Assembly (NCBI RefSeq): GCF_004005495.1
Contig: NZ_RZYA01000023.1
Location: 83,580 to 147,579, forward strand
Direction of reading: 5' to 3'
Length of the DNA: 64,000 nucleotides
Source: Streptomyces antnestii
Lineage (GTDB): Bacteria > Actinomycetota > Actinomycetes > Streptomycetales > Streptomycetaceae
Positions 32,499 through 45,308 of the stretch are shown here, in pieces. Position 1 is the first letter of the stretch, and each line of letters opens with the position of its first letter. The position numbers and the translations under genes are program-made. The notes beneath the pieces are model-generated. The model did no database searches and was not told the DNA's origin. It worked only from the letters and a program-made list of their open reading frames with translations.

Positions 32499-34790
32499 TC
32501 AGCCGGCGGAGCTCGCCGGCTCAAGCCGCACCACGACTCCCTTGGACGTCGGGCAGTTGCTGATGTCGGCGACGCTGTCCAGCGGGACCAGGACGTTGGT
32601 CTCGGGGTAGTAGGCCGCGGCCGAGCCACGGCTCGCCGGGTAGGGGACGACGCGGAAGTTCTCCGCACGACGCTCACTGCCGTCGGTCCAGATGCTGACC
32701 AGGTCCACCATGTCGCGGTCGGCGATCCCGAGGTCCTTGAGGTCGGCGGGGTTCACCATCACGACGCGGCGCGCGTCGTGGATGCCGCGGTAACGGTCGT
32801 TCGGCGCGTACCAGATGGTGTTCCACTGGTCGTGCGAACGCAGGGTCTGCAGGAGCAGATGCCCCTCGGGGACGTGCGGCATCGTGAAGTCGTTGCGCGT
32901 GAAGACGGCCTTGCCGCTCGGCGTGCGGAAGGTGCGCGACCGTGCCGGGTTCGGCAGGTTGAACCCGCCGGGCACCGACACCTTCTCGTTGAAGTTCTCG
33001 AAGCCCGGCACGACGCGGGAGATACGGTCACGGATCGTGCCGTAGTCCGCCTCGAAGTCCTTCCAGGGCAGGGCCGGCATGTCCCCCAGGGTGAGGCTCG
33101 CGAGGCGGCTGATGATCGCCACCTCGCTGAGCAGGTGCGGCGAGGCGGGCGGCAGCTTGCCCCGCGAGGCGTGCACGTCGCTCATGGAGTCCTCGACGGT
33201 GATGAACTGCTCCACACCGTTCTGGAAGTCCTTGTCGCTGCGCCCGAGCGTGGGCAGGATCAGCGCGATGTCGCCGCACACGGTGTGGGACCGGTTGAGC
33301 TTCGTGGAGACATGGGCGGTGAGGCGGCAGCCGCGCATCGCCTGCTCGGTGACCGCGCTGTCGGGGGTGGCCCGGACGAAGTTGCCCGCGACACCGAGGA
33401 AGAACTTGGCCTGGCCCTCGTACATCGCGCGGATGCCGTTCACCGCGTCGAGGCCGTGCTTGGTCGGCGGGGTGAAGCCGAACTCGGTGCCAAGGGCGTC
33501 GAGGAACGCCTGCGGCATCCGCTCCCACACGCCCATGGTGCGGTCGCCCTGCACGTTGCTGTGGCCGCGCACCGGGCACACACCGGCGCCGGGGCGGCCG
33601 ATGTTGCCGCGCAGCATCTGGAAGTTGACGACCTCGCGGATGGAGGGGACGCCGTGCTTGTGCTGGGTGAGGCCCATCGCCCAGCACACGATGATGTTCT
33701 TGCTCGCCAGGACCCGCTGGTGGACCTCCTCGATCTCCTCGCGGGTGAGTCCCGTGGCGTCGAGGACGTGCTCCCAGGTGACCTGCCGCACGTGCTCGGA
33801 GAACTCGGCGAAGCCGGTGGAGTGGGCCTCGATGAACTCGTGGTCGAGGACCGTGCCGGGCGCCGCGTCCTCGGCTTCGAGGAGGAGCCGGTTGAGGGCC
33901 TGGAACAGGGCGAGGTCACCGCCGGCGCGGATGTGCAGGAACTGGTCGGCGATGGCCGTACCCCGCCCGACGATGCCGCGCGGCACCTGCGGGTTCTTGA
34001 AGCGCATGAGCCCGGCCTCGGGCAGCGTGTTCACCGCGACGACCTTGCCGCCGTTGCGCTTGGTCTCCTCGAGGGCCGACAGCATGCGCGGGTGATTGGT
34101 GCCCGGGTTCTGGCCCACGACGAAGACCAGGTCGGCGCTGTGGATGTCGTCCAGGGAGACGGTGCCCTTGCCGGTGCCAAGGGTCTCGTTCAGCGCGGAT
34201 CCGCTGGACTCGTGGCACATGTTGGAGCAGTCCGGCAGGTTGTTCGTGCCGTACGCGCGGGCGAACAGCTGGAGCAGGAACGCCGCTTCGTTGCTGAGCC
34301 GGCCGGAGACGTAGAAGAGGGCCTCGTCGGGGGAGGCAAGAGCCTTGAGCTCGTCGGCGAGCAGGCCGAGGGCCTCGTCCCAGTCGATCGGCTCGTAGTG
34401 GGTCGCGCCGGGACGCTTGACCATCGGCTCGGTCAGCCGGCCCTGCTGGTTGAGCCAGTAGTCGGACTTGCCGTCCAGCTCGGCGATCGAGTGCTCGGCG
34501 AAGAACTCGCGGGTGACGCGGCGCGAGGTGGCCTCGTCGTTGATGTGCTTCGCGCCGTTCTCGCAGTACTCGTTCATGTGGCGCTGGCCCGGCTTGGGCT
34601 CGGGCCAGGCACAGCCGGGGCAGTCGATGCCCTTGGCCTGGTTGATGTTCAGCAGCGTGAGAGCGGTGCGCTTGACCGAGGTCTGCTCCAGCGAGTACCG
34701 CAGCGCGTGCGTGACCGCGGGAACGCCGGCCGCATAGGTCTTCGGCGGGGTCACCGACAGGTCATCGATCGGGTCCTCGATGCTGCTCAT
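32499..34790 (-). CDS. Molybdopterin-dependent oxidoreductase, FdhF/YdeP family
   Basis: 763 residues. The N-terminus has a short cysteine cluster KGIDCPGCAWPEP...NEYCENGAKHI that could ligate one Fe-S cluster. CSNMCHESSGSALNETLGTGKGT, FVVGQNPGTNHPRML and GNIGRPGAGVCPVRGHSNVQGDRTMG belong to the molybdopterin domains, and a C-terminal MGD-binding domain follows (VMVNPADLKDLGIADRDMVDLVS). YdeP-type members resemble formate dehydrogenase H but their substrate is uncertain. The adjacent fdhD supports bis-MGD maturation. No Tat signal, so cytosolic. Divergent from moeA across a 450-bp regulatory region. Confidence 0.87.
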   Translation of the reverse strand: MSSIEDPIDDLSVTPPKTYAAGVPAVTHALRYSLEQTSVKRTALTLLNINQAKGIDCPGCAWPEPKPGQRHMNEYCENGAKHINDEATSRRVTREFFAEHSIAELDGKSDYWLNQQGRLTEPMVKRPGATHYEPIDWDEALGLLADELKALASPDEALFYVSGRLSNEAAFLLQLFARAYGTNNLPDCSNMCHESSGSALNETLGTGKGTVSLDDIHSADLVFVVGQNPGTNHPRMLSALEETKRNGGKVVAVNTLPEAGLMRFKNPQVPRGIVGRGTAIADQFLHIRAGGDLALFQALNRLLLEAEDAAPGTVLDHEFIEAHSTGFAEFSEHVRQVTWEHVLDATGLTREEIEEVHQRVLASKNIIVCWAMGLTQHKHGVPSIREVVNFQMLRGNIGRPGAGVCPVRGHSNVQGDRTMGVWERMPQAFLDALGTEFGFTPPTKHGLDAVNGIRAMYEGQAKFFLGVAGNFVRATPDSAVTEQAMRGCRLTAHVSTKLNRSHTVCGDIALILPTLGRSDKDFQNGVEQFITVEDSMSDVHASRGKLPPASPHLLSEVAIISRLASLTLGDMPALPWKDFEADYGTIRDRISRVVPGFENFNEKVSVPGGFNLPNPARSRTFRTPSGKAVFTRNDFTMPHVPEGHLLLQTLRSHDQWNTIWYAPNDRYRGIHDARRVVMVNPADLKDLGIADRDMVDLVSIWTDGSERRAENFRVVPYPASRGSAAAYYPETNVLVPLDSVADISNCPTSKGVVVRLEPASSAG

Positions 34791-35242
34791 GCTCTGCTCT
34801 GCCTCTTCCCTGCCGTGCGTATCGCGCTCCCGCTCTTTTCCATGGCGGAATCGAATGCGCGGATGCCTTATTGTGATGCCTTTTTGCGATGCCCTTTTAC
34901 GGATACCGTTCGAGTTCTACTTCTGCGGCTTTATTCGAGCGTTTTTATCCGAGCGTGCGGTGCGCGTGTAGTGTCCAACAAACTGCGGGCGGCGTCAAAG
35001 AGGGGTGCTCGATGACGTGATCGGCGCCGCCTATCGGCCTGCTGGCCTTGTCCCGCCTGGGCTGTCGGGACTGTGTCTCTGGACCGTGCGGCCTGATAAC
35101 CTCGGCCGATCACGTGATGGGGAATTCCGCTTTGACTTCTGCGCATTCGGCGACTTCTGTGGAACTTCCGACGGTGGCCGACGTCGGCGACAGTCGAACC
35201 GCACCCCCGAATCGCCGAGCCCGAGAAAAGCGAGGGAACCGC
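34791..35242. promoter_or_regulatory. Divergent regulatory region between the oxidoreductase gene and moeA
   Basis: 450 bp without a convincing gene. The part nearest the oxidoreductase (34830-34960) is markedly richer in A/T than the rest of the window and holds three 13-bp repeats in perfect register: GATGCCTTATTGT (34862), GATGCCTTTTTGC (34875) and GATGCCCTTTTAC (34888). Direct repeats of this kind could be binding sites for an activator or repressor of the molybdenum module. I cannot recognise a molybdenum-cofactor riboswitch fold by eye. Confidence 0.5.
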
Positions 35243-36475
35243 ATGACCGTGGCACACCCGAACACCGCGGGCCCGGCGACGACCATCGCCGCCGTGCCGT
35301 GGGAACAGGCCCGCACGCTCGCCAGGGGCTGTGTCCGGCAGCCGCTGCCCGTCGTCACCCGCCCCCTCGGCGACGCCCTCGGCCACGCGCTGGCCGAACC
35401 GCTGACGGCGCTCACCGACCTGCCGCCGTTCGACACGTCCGCGATGGACGGCTGGGCCGTGGCAGGACCGGGGCCGTGGCGGACGGGCGGCGCCGCCGTC
35501 CTCGCCGGCGACCACTCCGGGTTCCTCGATCACGGCACCGCCGTTCCCATCGCCACCGGCGCACGGGTGCCGGAGGGCGCGACGGCCGTACTGCGCAGGG
35601 AACACGGCACCGTCGACGCCGGGGGCGACCTGCTGCACCTGCACCCCGCCGGTCCGGAGCCGGGCCGCGACATCCGCCCGCGCGGCCAGGAGTGCCACGC
35701 GGGCGAGCCGCTGATCCCGGCCGGCACCACGGTCACCGCGGCCGTCCTCGGCCTCGCGGCGGCCGCCGGGTACGACCGGTTGGCCGTACACCGCCGCCCC
35801 ACCGTGGAACTCCTCGTCCTCGGCGACGAGTTGCTGGAGTCCGGGGTGCCCCGGGACGGCCGGGTGCGCGACGCGCTCGGCCCGTTGCTGCCGCCGTGGC
35901 TCCTGAGCTGCGGCGCCGAGACGGTCAGCCGTCGCGCGGTGGCGGACGACCCCGGACTCCTGCGGGAAGCCGTACGCCACTCGGCCGCTGACATCGTGGT
36001 CACCACCGGCAGCACCGCCGCGGGCCCCGTCGACTTCCTGCACGACACCCTCCATGGCCTGGGCGCCCGGCTCCTCGTCGACTCCGTCGCCGTACGGCCC
36101 GGCCATCCCATGCTGCTCGCCGAGCTGCCGCCCGCCGCCGACGGCCGGGCCCGGCGGCTCGTCGGCCTGCCCGGCAACCCGCTCGCCGCCGTCGCCGGGA
36201 CGGTGACCCTGGCCGCGCCCCTGCTGCGGCGCCTCGGCGGGCACGCGGACGGGGAACCGTGCCGGGTGCGCGCCGCCGCCGCGCTGCCGGGGCACCCGCG
36301 GGACACCCGGCTGCTGCCCGTACTCCGCACCGACCACGGCGTGGCGCCCCTCCCGTTCGACGGTCCCGCGATGCTGCGCGGCCTCGTCCTCGCGGACGGC
36401 CTCGCGGTGGTGCCGCCGGGCGGCGCGCTCTCCGGCGCCACCGTGGAGGTGCTGGACGTACCCCGACGCGCTTGA
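35243..36475 (+). CDS. moeA: MoeA/Glp, molybdopterin molybdenumtransferase
   Basis: 410 residues from ATG 35243 (MTVAHPN), with GAGGGAA upstream. The conserved TDLPPFDTSAMDGWAV, PIATGARVPEGATAVLR, LLVLGDEL and RLVGLPGNPLAA segments are all present, followed by a C-terminal domain IV. MoeA inserts molybdate into adenylated molybdopterin. The divergent FdhF/YdeP-type enzyme and the downstream molybdate-binding Mop protein make a coherent molybdenum module. In-frame starts further upstream (for example 35117) exist but lack similarity. Confidence 0.9.
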   Translation: MTVAHPNTAGPATTIAAVPWEQARTLARGCVRQPLPVVTRPLGDALGHALAEPLTALTDLPPFDTSAMDGWAVAGPGPWRTGGAAVLAGDHSGFLDHGTAVPIATGARVPEGATAVLRREHGTVDAGGDLLHLHPAGPEPGRDIRPRGQECHAGEPLIPAGTTVTAAVLGLAAAAGYDRLAVHRRPTVELLVLGDELLESGVPRDGRVRDALGPLLPPWLLSCGAETVSRRAVADDPGLLREAVRHSAADIVVTTGSTAAGPVDFLHDTLHGLGARLLVDSVAVRPGHPMLLAELPPAADGRARRLVGLPGNPLAAVAGTVTLAAPLLRRLGGHADGEPCRVRAAAALPGHPRDTRLLPVLRTDHGVAPLPFDGPAMLRGLVLADGLAVVPPGGALSGATVEVLDVPRRA

Positions 36476-36505
36476 CTGGACTTACTGACCTGTACGAGGA
36501 ACTCC

Positions 36506-36534
36506 GTGCGAAGAAACTACGAAGAAACTCGCAC
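36506..36534 (+). promoter_or_regulatory. Stem-loop with 11-bp direct repeat before the Mop gene
   Basis: GTGCGA (36506-36511) can pair with TCGCAC (36529-36534). The loop contains a direct repeat, CGAAGAAACTA then CGAAGAAACTC. It lies about 45 nt upstream of the di-Mop start in the moeA-mop gap; it could be an mRNA processing or attenuation structure. Confidence 0.4.
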
Positions 36535-36577
36535 GAAGGACCCCGTACCAAGAACAGCGAAGAACAGAGGCGCGGCC

Positions 36578-36997
36578 ATGAGCCTGAGCATCCGCAACCA
36601 GATCCCCGGCACCGTCCTCTCCGTCGCGGAGGGCGCGGTGATGGCCGTCGTGAAGGTGGAGCTGGCCGAGGGGCAGGAGCTCACGGCGGCGGTCACGGCC
36701 GACGCGGTCAAGGAGCTCGGCATCGCGCCCGGCGTCCGCGTCCGCGCCCTGGTGAAGTCCACGGAGGTCGCGCTGGCCACCGGCGCGGTGTCGGGGCTGA
36801 GCATCCGTAACCGGCTGCAGGGCGTCGTGACCGGGATCGCCCTCGGCGGCGCGATGGCCGGCGTGAAGGTCTCCGTCAACGGCGCCGAGCTGACCTCCGC
36901 CATCACGGCCGACGCCGCCGCGGAACTGGAGCTCGCGCCCGGCTCCCAGGTGGTCGCGCTGATCAAGTCGACCGAGGTGTCCCTCGAAGTGTCCTGA
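36578..36997 (+). CDS. Di-Mop (two TOBE domains) molybdate-binding protein
   Basis: 139 residues built of two homologous repeats: LSIRNQIPGTVLSVAEGAVM... (residues 2-68) and LSIRNRLQGVVTGIALGGAM... (72-138), each ending in ALVKSTEVAL or ALIKSTEVSL. This is the molbindin fold that stores molybdate in oligomeric cages or senses it. ATG 36578 gives the exact repeat start. It is probably co-transcribed with moeA and buffers molybdate for the nearby oxidoreductase. Confidence 0.9.
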   Translation: MSLSIRNQIPGTVLSVAEGAVMAVVKVELAEGQELTAAVTADAVKELGIAPGVRVRALVKSTEVALATGAVSGLSIRNRLQGVVTGIALGGAMAGVKVSVNGAELTSAITADAAAELELAPGSQVVALIKSTEVSLEVS

Positions 36998-37015
36998 CCG
37001 TCCCGCACACCGCTA

Positions 37016-37094
37016 CCGTCGGGACAATTCGACGCGGCCCTGCCGTCGGGATGTATCGACGCAGCCCCCCGTCGGGAGACTTCAACGCGGCCCT
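37016..37094. repeat. Three imperfect 26-27-bp direct repeats between convergent genes
   Basis: Copies beginning CCGTCGGGA at 37016, 37043 and 37069, each continuing into (T/A)TC(G/A)ACGC(G/A)GCCC. The third copy overlaps the stop codon of the response-regulator gene. Confidence 0.85.
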
Positions 37095-37724
37095 ACCGCC
37101 CAGAGCCTTCCACCAGTCGGCCGATGGCCTGTTCCAGGGCGGCGATGCGGTCGGCGAGCCCCGACGGTTCGGTACCCGTTCGTTCCCCGTCCCGCAGCAT
37201 GCTCTTCACCTGGGCGAGCTGACGCTCGACGTCGGCGAGGCGGTGCTGCTCCTCGGGGGGCTGCGCGGGCACGTCGACCGCGAGCAGCCGCGTCAACTGT
37301 TCGGCCTGGTCCGCTAGTTGGCGGTTCTTGCGGTGGAGTTCCAGAAAGACGTTCACCTTGGTCCGCAGCAGCCAGGGGTCGAACGGCTTGATCAGGAAGT
37401 CCGCCGCGCCGACGGTGTATCCGCGGTAGGCGTAGTTCGGGTCGACCGCCGCCCCGGTGAGCAGGATGATCGGGATGTCCTTGGTCTGGTCGAGGCCCTT
37501 GATGTTGGCGGCGGTCTCGAAGCCGTTCATGCCCGGCATCAGGACGTCGATGAGCGCGACCGCGAAGTCCTGCCGCAGCATCGCCTTGAGCGCCTCCTCG
37601 CCCGAGTGCGCGCGGACCACCCGGGCGAGCGAGCCGAGCACGGCTTCGAGGGCGACCAGGTTCTCCTCCATGTCGTCGACGATGAGGATGCTCGACGTGT
37701 CCGACGCCGCACCCCGCGGCGCTG

Positions 37725-37728
<4 letters not shown>
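37093..37728 (-). CDS. Response regulator with REC domain and C-terminal helical tail
   Basis: 211 residues. The receiver domain has the acidic pair (SILIVDDMEEN), phosphoacceptor Asp in VALIDVLMPGMNG, the LLTG switch residue and Lys in DFLIKPFDPW. After residue 130 there is no DNA-binding domain, only a predicted coiled coil (RKNRQLADQAEQLTRLL ... DRIAALEQAIGRL). Its start overlaps the stop of the hybrid kinase gene by ATGA, so the two are made together. It probably acts by protein-protein contact as the kinase's output or feedback partner. Confidence 0.88.
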
Positions 37729-41948
<4,220 letters not shown>

Positions 41949-42071
41949 GAACCACCCTCCGCCCGGAGTCCATCGAGCTCGCCAGCGGCCTGTTTCAGCA
42001 TGTTTGTCATATTATAAAGGGCGCGAAAATACTTCTCCCATGCGTAGCCAGCGCACCCAGGGGGCGCCGTG
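41949..42071. promoter_or_regulatory. Divergent promoter region between hybrid kinase and SpoIIE phosphatase genes
   Basis: 120 bp with a conspicuous A/T-rich patch. On the minus strand a perfect TATAAT (42016-42011) lies about 65 bp before the kinase start, a good -10 for that gene; a matching -35 is not clear. GGAGGG upstream of 41948 supports the kinase start. Confidence 0.4.
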
Positions 42072-43982
42072 ATGCCGTTGCCCGCACACGCGGCGGAATT
42101 CGTGTGCAGCAAGGAGTTGCCGGCGAACCAGCTCGCGGCCGCCCGCGCGCGGAGGTTCCTGCGCGAGGCACTCTCGGGCGGGACACCGGCCACCGTGACA
42201 CCCCCCGACGAGCAGCCCGTACCCGCTCCCGGGCCGGTCCCGCAGGACCTCGTCGACAACGCCGTCCTGCTCGTCAGCGAACTGGTCACCAACGCCGTCG
42301 TGTACGCGGGCACCGACATCGACGTCGTCTGCCGCCTGGAACGGCACCCGGACACCGGACCCTCCGTCGTCGTGGAGGTCGCCGACCGCCACCCCTCCCG
42401 GGGCGTACGCGGCGGGGCGGACGCCCACCAGGGCGAGCCGGGCTACGGCCTCCAGCTCGTGAGCGCGCTCTCCCAGGCCTGGGGTGTGACGTACCGGCGG
42501 TCGGAGAAACGGGTGTGGTTCCGCCTGGAGGCCTCCGCGGCGGAGGCGGGGGCCGGGGCGGCCACCGGCGCCGACGCCACCGCGCTCCGTGCCGACGAGA
42601 CGACCGGGCCGGGGCCGGGACGGGCCGGTTCCCGCGTCACCGAATCCCGTCCCGCCCGGCCGTCGTCCTCTCTCGCGCACCGCCATGGGTACGCCGCCGA
42701 GTGGGTCGACCACAGCGGCCCGGCGTTCCTCGCCGAGACCAGCGAGCTCCTGGCCGGGCAACTGGACCAGAGCATGGTCACCGCGCTCGCGGCCCAGCTG
42801 CTCGTGCCCCGGCTCGCGGACTGGTGCGGGATCTGGCTGCGGACCCAGGGGGGCGGCCTGCAGCTCTCACGGGTCTGGCATGTCGACGAGGGGCGCATCG
42901 TGGCGCTGCGCGAGGAACTGGAGCGGGTTCCGCCGACCGCCGGGATCCGGGCCGGCGGCACCCCCTGGCCGTGGCCGGAGAGCGGCGGGTCCGACCGCAC
43001 GGGCGGCTCGGCGTTCGCCTTCCCGCTGGCCGTCCGCGACACCGACGTGGGCGTGCTGCTGCTCGGCCGCGCCGGTCAGCTGCACATGACCGACGCCGTC
43101 GTCCGCATGCTCGACGACGTGGCCCGCCGGGTCGCGCAGGCCGTGGTCACCGCCCGCCAGTACATGAAGCAGACGACGATCAGCGTCGCGCTCCAGCGCA
43201 GACAGCTGCCGCCGACCCTCGCCAGCATCGCGGGCGTGGACACCGCGATCGTCTACGAGCCGCACGGCGAGGGCCAGACCGTGGGCGGCGACTTCTACGA
43301 CGTCTTCCCGATGGGCGAGGGCCGCTGGTGCTTCCTGCTCGGCGACGTGCAGGGCAAGGACCCTGAGGCGATGTCCGTCACCGGCCTCGCCCGGCACCTC
43401 GTACGGCTCCTGGCACGCGAGGGCCACGGCGTCGAGTCGGTGCTCGACCGGCTGAACATCGCCATGGCGGAGGAGAGCGCCGAGGCCATCGCGGCCAACG
43501 GCGAACAGGCCGCCACCCGCTTTCTGAGCCTGCTCTACGGGGAGCTTGCCGTCGACCCCCGCCTGCCGGGCGCCCGCTGCCGGATCGCCAGCGCCGGCCA
43601 CCCCCTGCCCCTGCACCTGTTCACCGACGGCCGGGTGGAACCGGCCTGCGAACCCCAGATGCTCCTCGGCATCGACGAGGGCGCCGAGTTCCGCGCCACC
43701 GGCTTCCACCTCGCGCCCGGCGAAACGCTGCTGTGCGTGACCGACGGCGTCACCGAACGCCGCCGCGGCAACTGGCAGTTGGACGACAACGACGGCCTGG
43801 CGGACGTGCTGCGTCAGGGCCTCGGCCTCGGTGCGAAGGCACTCGCGGAACACGTACGCCGAGCGGCACACGACTTCGGAACGGGCCCGGTCGAGGACGA
43901 CCTCTCGGTCCTCGTCCTCCAGGCCCGCGCACCCGACGACAGAACCCACCACACGAAGAGAGATGCAGCAGGAGATGAGTAG
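42072..43982 (+). CDS. Multidomain SpoIIE phosphatase (HATPase, GAF, PP2C)
   Basis: 636 residues from ATG 42072 (a GTG at 42069 is adjacent). The N-terminal RsbW-like HATPase has VSELVTNAVVYAG and GYGLQLVSALSQAWG. A linker rich in Ala and Gly leads to a GAF-like domain (residues about 215-360) and a complete PP2C/SpoIIE domain: VGGDFYDVFPMGEGRWCFLLGDVQGKDPEA, PGETLLCVTDGVTERR and a final EDDLSVLVLQAR. Proteins of this layout act as combined switch kinase and phosphatase on anti-sigma-factor antagonists. Divergent from the HAMP-array kinase, which may feed it. Its stop codon lies in a 26-bp tandem duplication. Confidence 0.88.
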   Translation: MPLPAHAAEFVCSKELPANQLAAARARRFLREALSGGTPATVTPPDEQPVPAPGPVPQDLVDNAVLLVSELVTNAVVYAGTDIDVVCRLERHPDTGPSVVVEVADRHPSRGVRGGADAHQGEPGYGLQLVSALSQAWGVTYRRSEKRVWFRLEASAAEAGAGAATGADATALRADETTGPGPGRAGSRVTESRPARPSSSLAHRHGYAAEWVDHSGPAFLAETSELLAGQLDQSMVTALAAQLLVPRLADWCGIWLRTQGGGLQLSRVWHVDEGRIVALREELERVPPTAGIRAGGTPWPWPESGGSDRTGGSAFAFPLAVRDTDVGVLLLGRAGQLHMTDAVVRMLDDVARRVAQAVVTARQYMKQTTISVALQRRQLPPTLASIAGVDTAIVYEPHGEGQTVGGDFYDVFPMGEGRWCFLLGDVQGKDPEAMSVTGLARHLVRLLAREGHGVESVLDRLNIAMAEESAEAIAANGEQAATRFLSLLYGELAVDPRLPGARCRIASAGHPLPLHLFTDGRVEPACEPQMLLGIDEGAEFRATGFHLAPGETLLCVTDGVTERRRGNWQLDDNDGLADVLRQGLGLGAKALAEHVRRAAHDFGTGPVEDDLSVLVLQARAPDDRTHHTKRDAAGDE

Positions 43983-44020
43983 TCGGAGGCCGATCAGGAG
44001 ATGAGCAGGCGGAGGCCGAG
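43969..44020. repeat. 26-bp tandem duplication straddling two convergent stop codons
   Basis: Copies at 43969-43994 and 43995-44020 differ at 3 positions (CAGGAGATGAG(T/C)AG...CGGAGGCCGA). The first holds the TAG of the SpoIIE phosphatase gene; the second encodes the last residues of the MerR-methyltransferase on the other strand. Confidence 0.95.
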
Positions 44021-45109
44021 ATCTGCCGCGTCGAGGTGAGCGAGGTCGCTGTTGCGCTCGGCCCACCGGCCGGAGTCGAGGTCGTCGCCGAGGCGTCGCA
44101 CCGCCCGCCGCTCGGCCTCCGGCCCGACCCGCGTCCACACCGACACCGCACGGCGCACGTGATCCTCCAGATACGCCTCCGGCCGGCGCCAGTACGCCTC
44201 GAACAGGCCGTCGGCGCAGTCCCACGGGACGGGCACCGGTTCGGCGCGGGCGCCGATCGCGTCGGCCATCCCGGCGAGCGAGGGGAACTCCGCGAGGACG
44301 GCGGCGAATTCGGGCAGGTAGTCGCGGGTGAGCCAGAACCGGTCCTGCCATCCGGGCTCGTCGGTGTCGAACGTGAGCACCACCACGCGGCGGGCCACGC
44401 GCCGCATCTCGCGCAGCCCCGCCATCGGGTCCCTCCAGTGGTGAACGGTGGAGACGGCCATCGCGACGTCGAAGGACCGGTCCGCGAACGGCAGATCCTC
44501 CGCGGCGGCGGCCACGCACGGCGCCGAGCCGGCAGGCCGCTGACCCCGCATGACCTCCGACGGCTCCACCGCGGTCACCTCCCGGTCGCCGGGCTCGTAG
44601 GAACCGGTGCCGGCCCCGACGTTCAGCACTGTCCGCGCGTCCCCGAGCGCGTCCGAGATCTGCGCGGCGATCCGCGGCTCGGTACGCCGTGTCGCGGTGT
44701 AGGCGCCGCCGATCGCGTCGTACAGCCGTGCACCGAGCACCTCCAGTTGCTCCTCCGGTGTCACTGTCAGCCCTTTCGCCCGTGCCTCGAGTTCCCTGTC
44801 GATGGCCGCCACCATGGCGGCGGCGCGATCACGCCGCTCCACCAGCAGGCCGCGCAGCCGGCGCAGGTGCGCGACCGCGTCGGTGGACGGGTCGCCGACC
44901 AGTTCGGCGACCTCCCGCAGCCCGAAGCCGAGGCGCCGGTAGGCCAGCACCTCCCTGAGCTGCTCCACGTCGCCCGCCGAGTAGGCCCGGTACCCGGCCG
45001 CGGTCCGCGCCGACGGCCGGACGAGCCCGATCTCGTCATAGTGATGCAGCGTGCGGACGCTCACGCCGGCCAGCTCGGCCACGCGTCCCACGGTCCAGTG
45101 ATCCTTCAC
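43994..45109 (-). CDS. MerR-type regulator fused to an SAM-dependent methyltransferase
   Basis: 371 residues from GTG 45109. Residues 4-70 are a MerR winged helix (WTVGRVAELAGVSVRTLHHYDEIGLVRPSARTAAGYRAY) followed by the dimerising helix (about 75-115). At TPEEQLEVLG (117-126), where TipA-like regulators enter their drug-binding domain, the sequence switches to a class I methyltransferase: motif I VLNVGAGTG (161-169), AVEPS, and DLPFADRSFDVAMAVSTVHHW. The start is set by a MerR-type promoter whose -10 ends 7 nt before the GTG, implying a leaderless mRNA. The methyltransferase half may sense or use SAM and a drug-like acceptor. The fusion is intact in one frame. Confidence 0.8.
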   Translation of the reverse strand: MKDHWTVGRVAELAGVSVRTLHHYDEIGLVRPSARTAAGYRAYSAGDVEQLREVLAYRRLGFGLREVAELVGDPSTDAVAHLRRLRGLLVERRDRAAAMVAAIDRELEARAKGLTVTPEEQLEVLGARLYDAIGGAYTATRRTEPRIAAQISDALGDARTVLNVGAGTGSYEPGDREVTAVEPSEVMRGQRPAGSAPCVAAAAEDLPFADRSFDVAMAVSTVHHWRDPMAGLREMRRVARRVVVLTFDTDEPGWQDRFWLTRDYLPEFAAVLAEFPSLAGMADAIGARAEPVPVPWDCADGLFEAYWRRPEAYLEDHVRRAVSVWTRVGPEAERRAVRRLGDDLDSGRWAERNSDLAHLDAADLGLRLLIS

Positions 45110-45116
45110 GGCACCG

Positions 45117-45147
45117 ACTATGCGGCCTGACGCCACGTGAGGGTCAA
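45117..45147 (-). promoter_or_regulatory. MerR-type promoter with 19-bp spacer
   Basis: On the minus strand TTGACC (45147-45142) and CATAGT (45122-45117) are separated by exactly 19 bp, the over-long spacer on which MerR activators act. The spacer holds the dyad CCTCACG-TGG-CGTCAGG (6 of 7 positions match). The -10 ends 7 nt before GTG 45109, so transcription should start at or near the start codon. Confidence 0.7.
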
Positions 45148-45308
45148 GAACCGCACGCACGGCACCGAACCCACCGGATTCTCATGCCAGTTCACGCCGG
45201 TCGGGGTCGCGATGGCGTTCTCGGGGCCGAACGGTGCTGTGTGATCATGCACGCAAGAAGATCGGCCCCGGGGGGAGAGGGGCCGGGTGTGCCAGGAAGG
45301 GTGGATAC

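Noticed and set aside
34791..35242. Molybdenum cofactor riboswitch
   Set aside because: The position would suit one, but I cannot identify the conserved helices and tetraloop-receptor pattern by eye.
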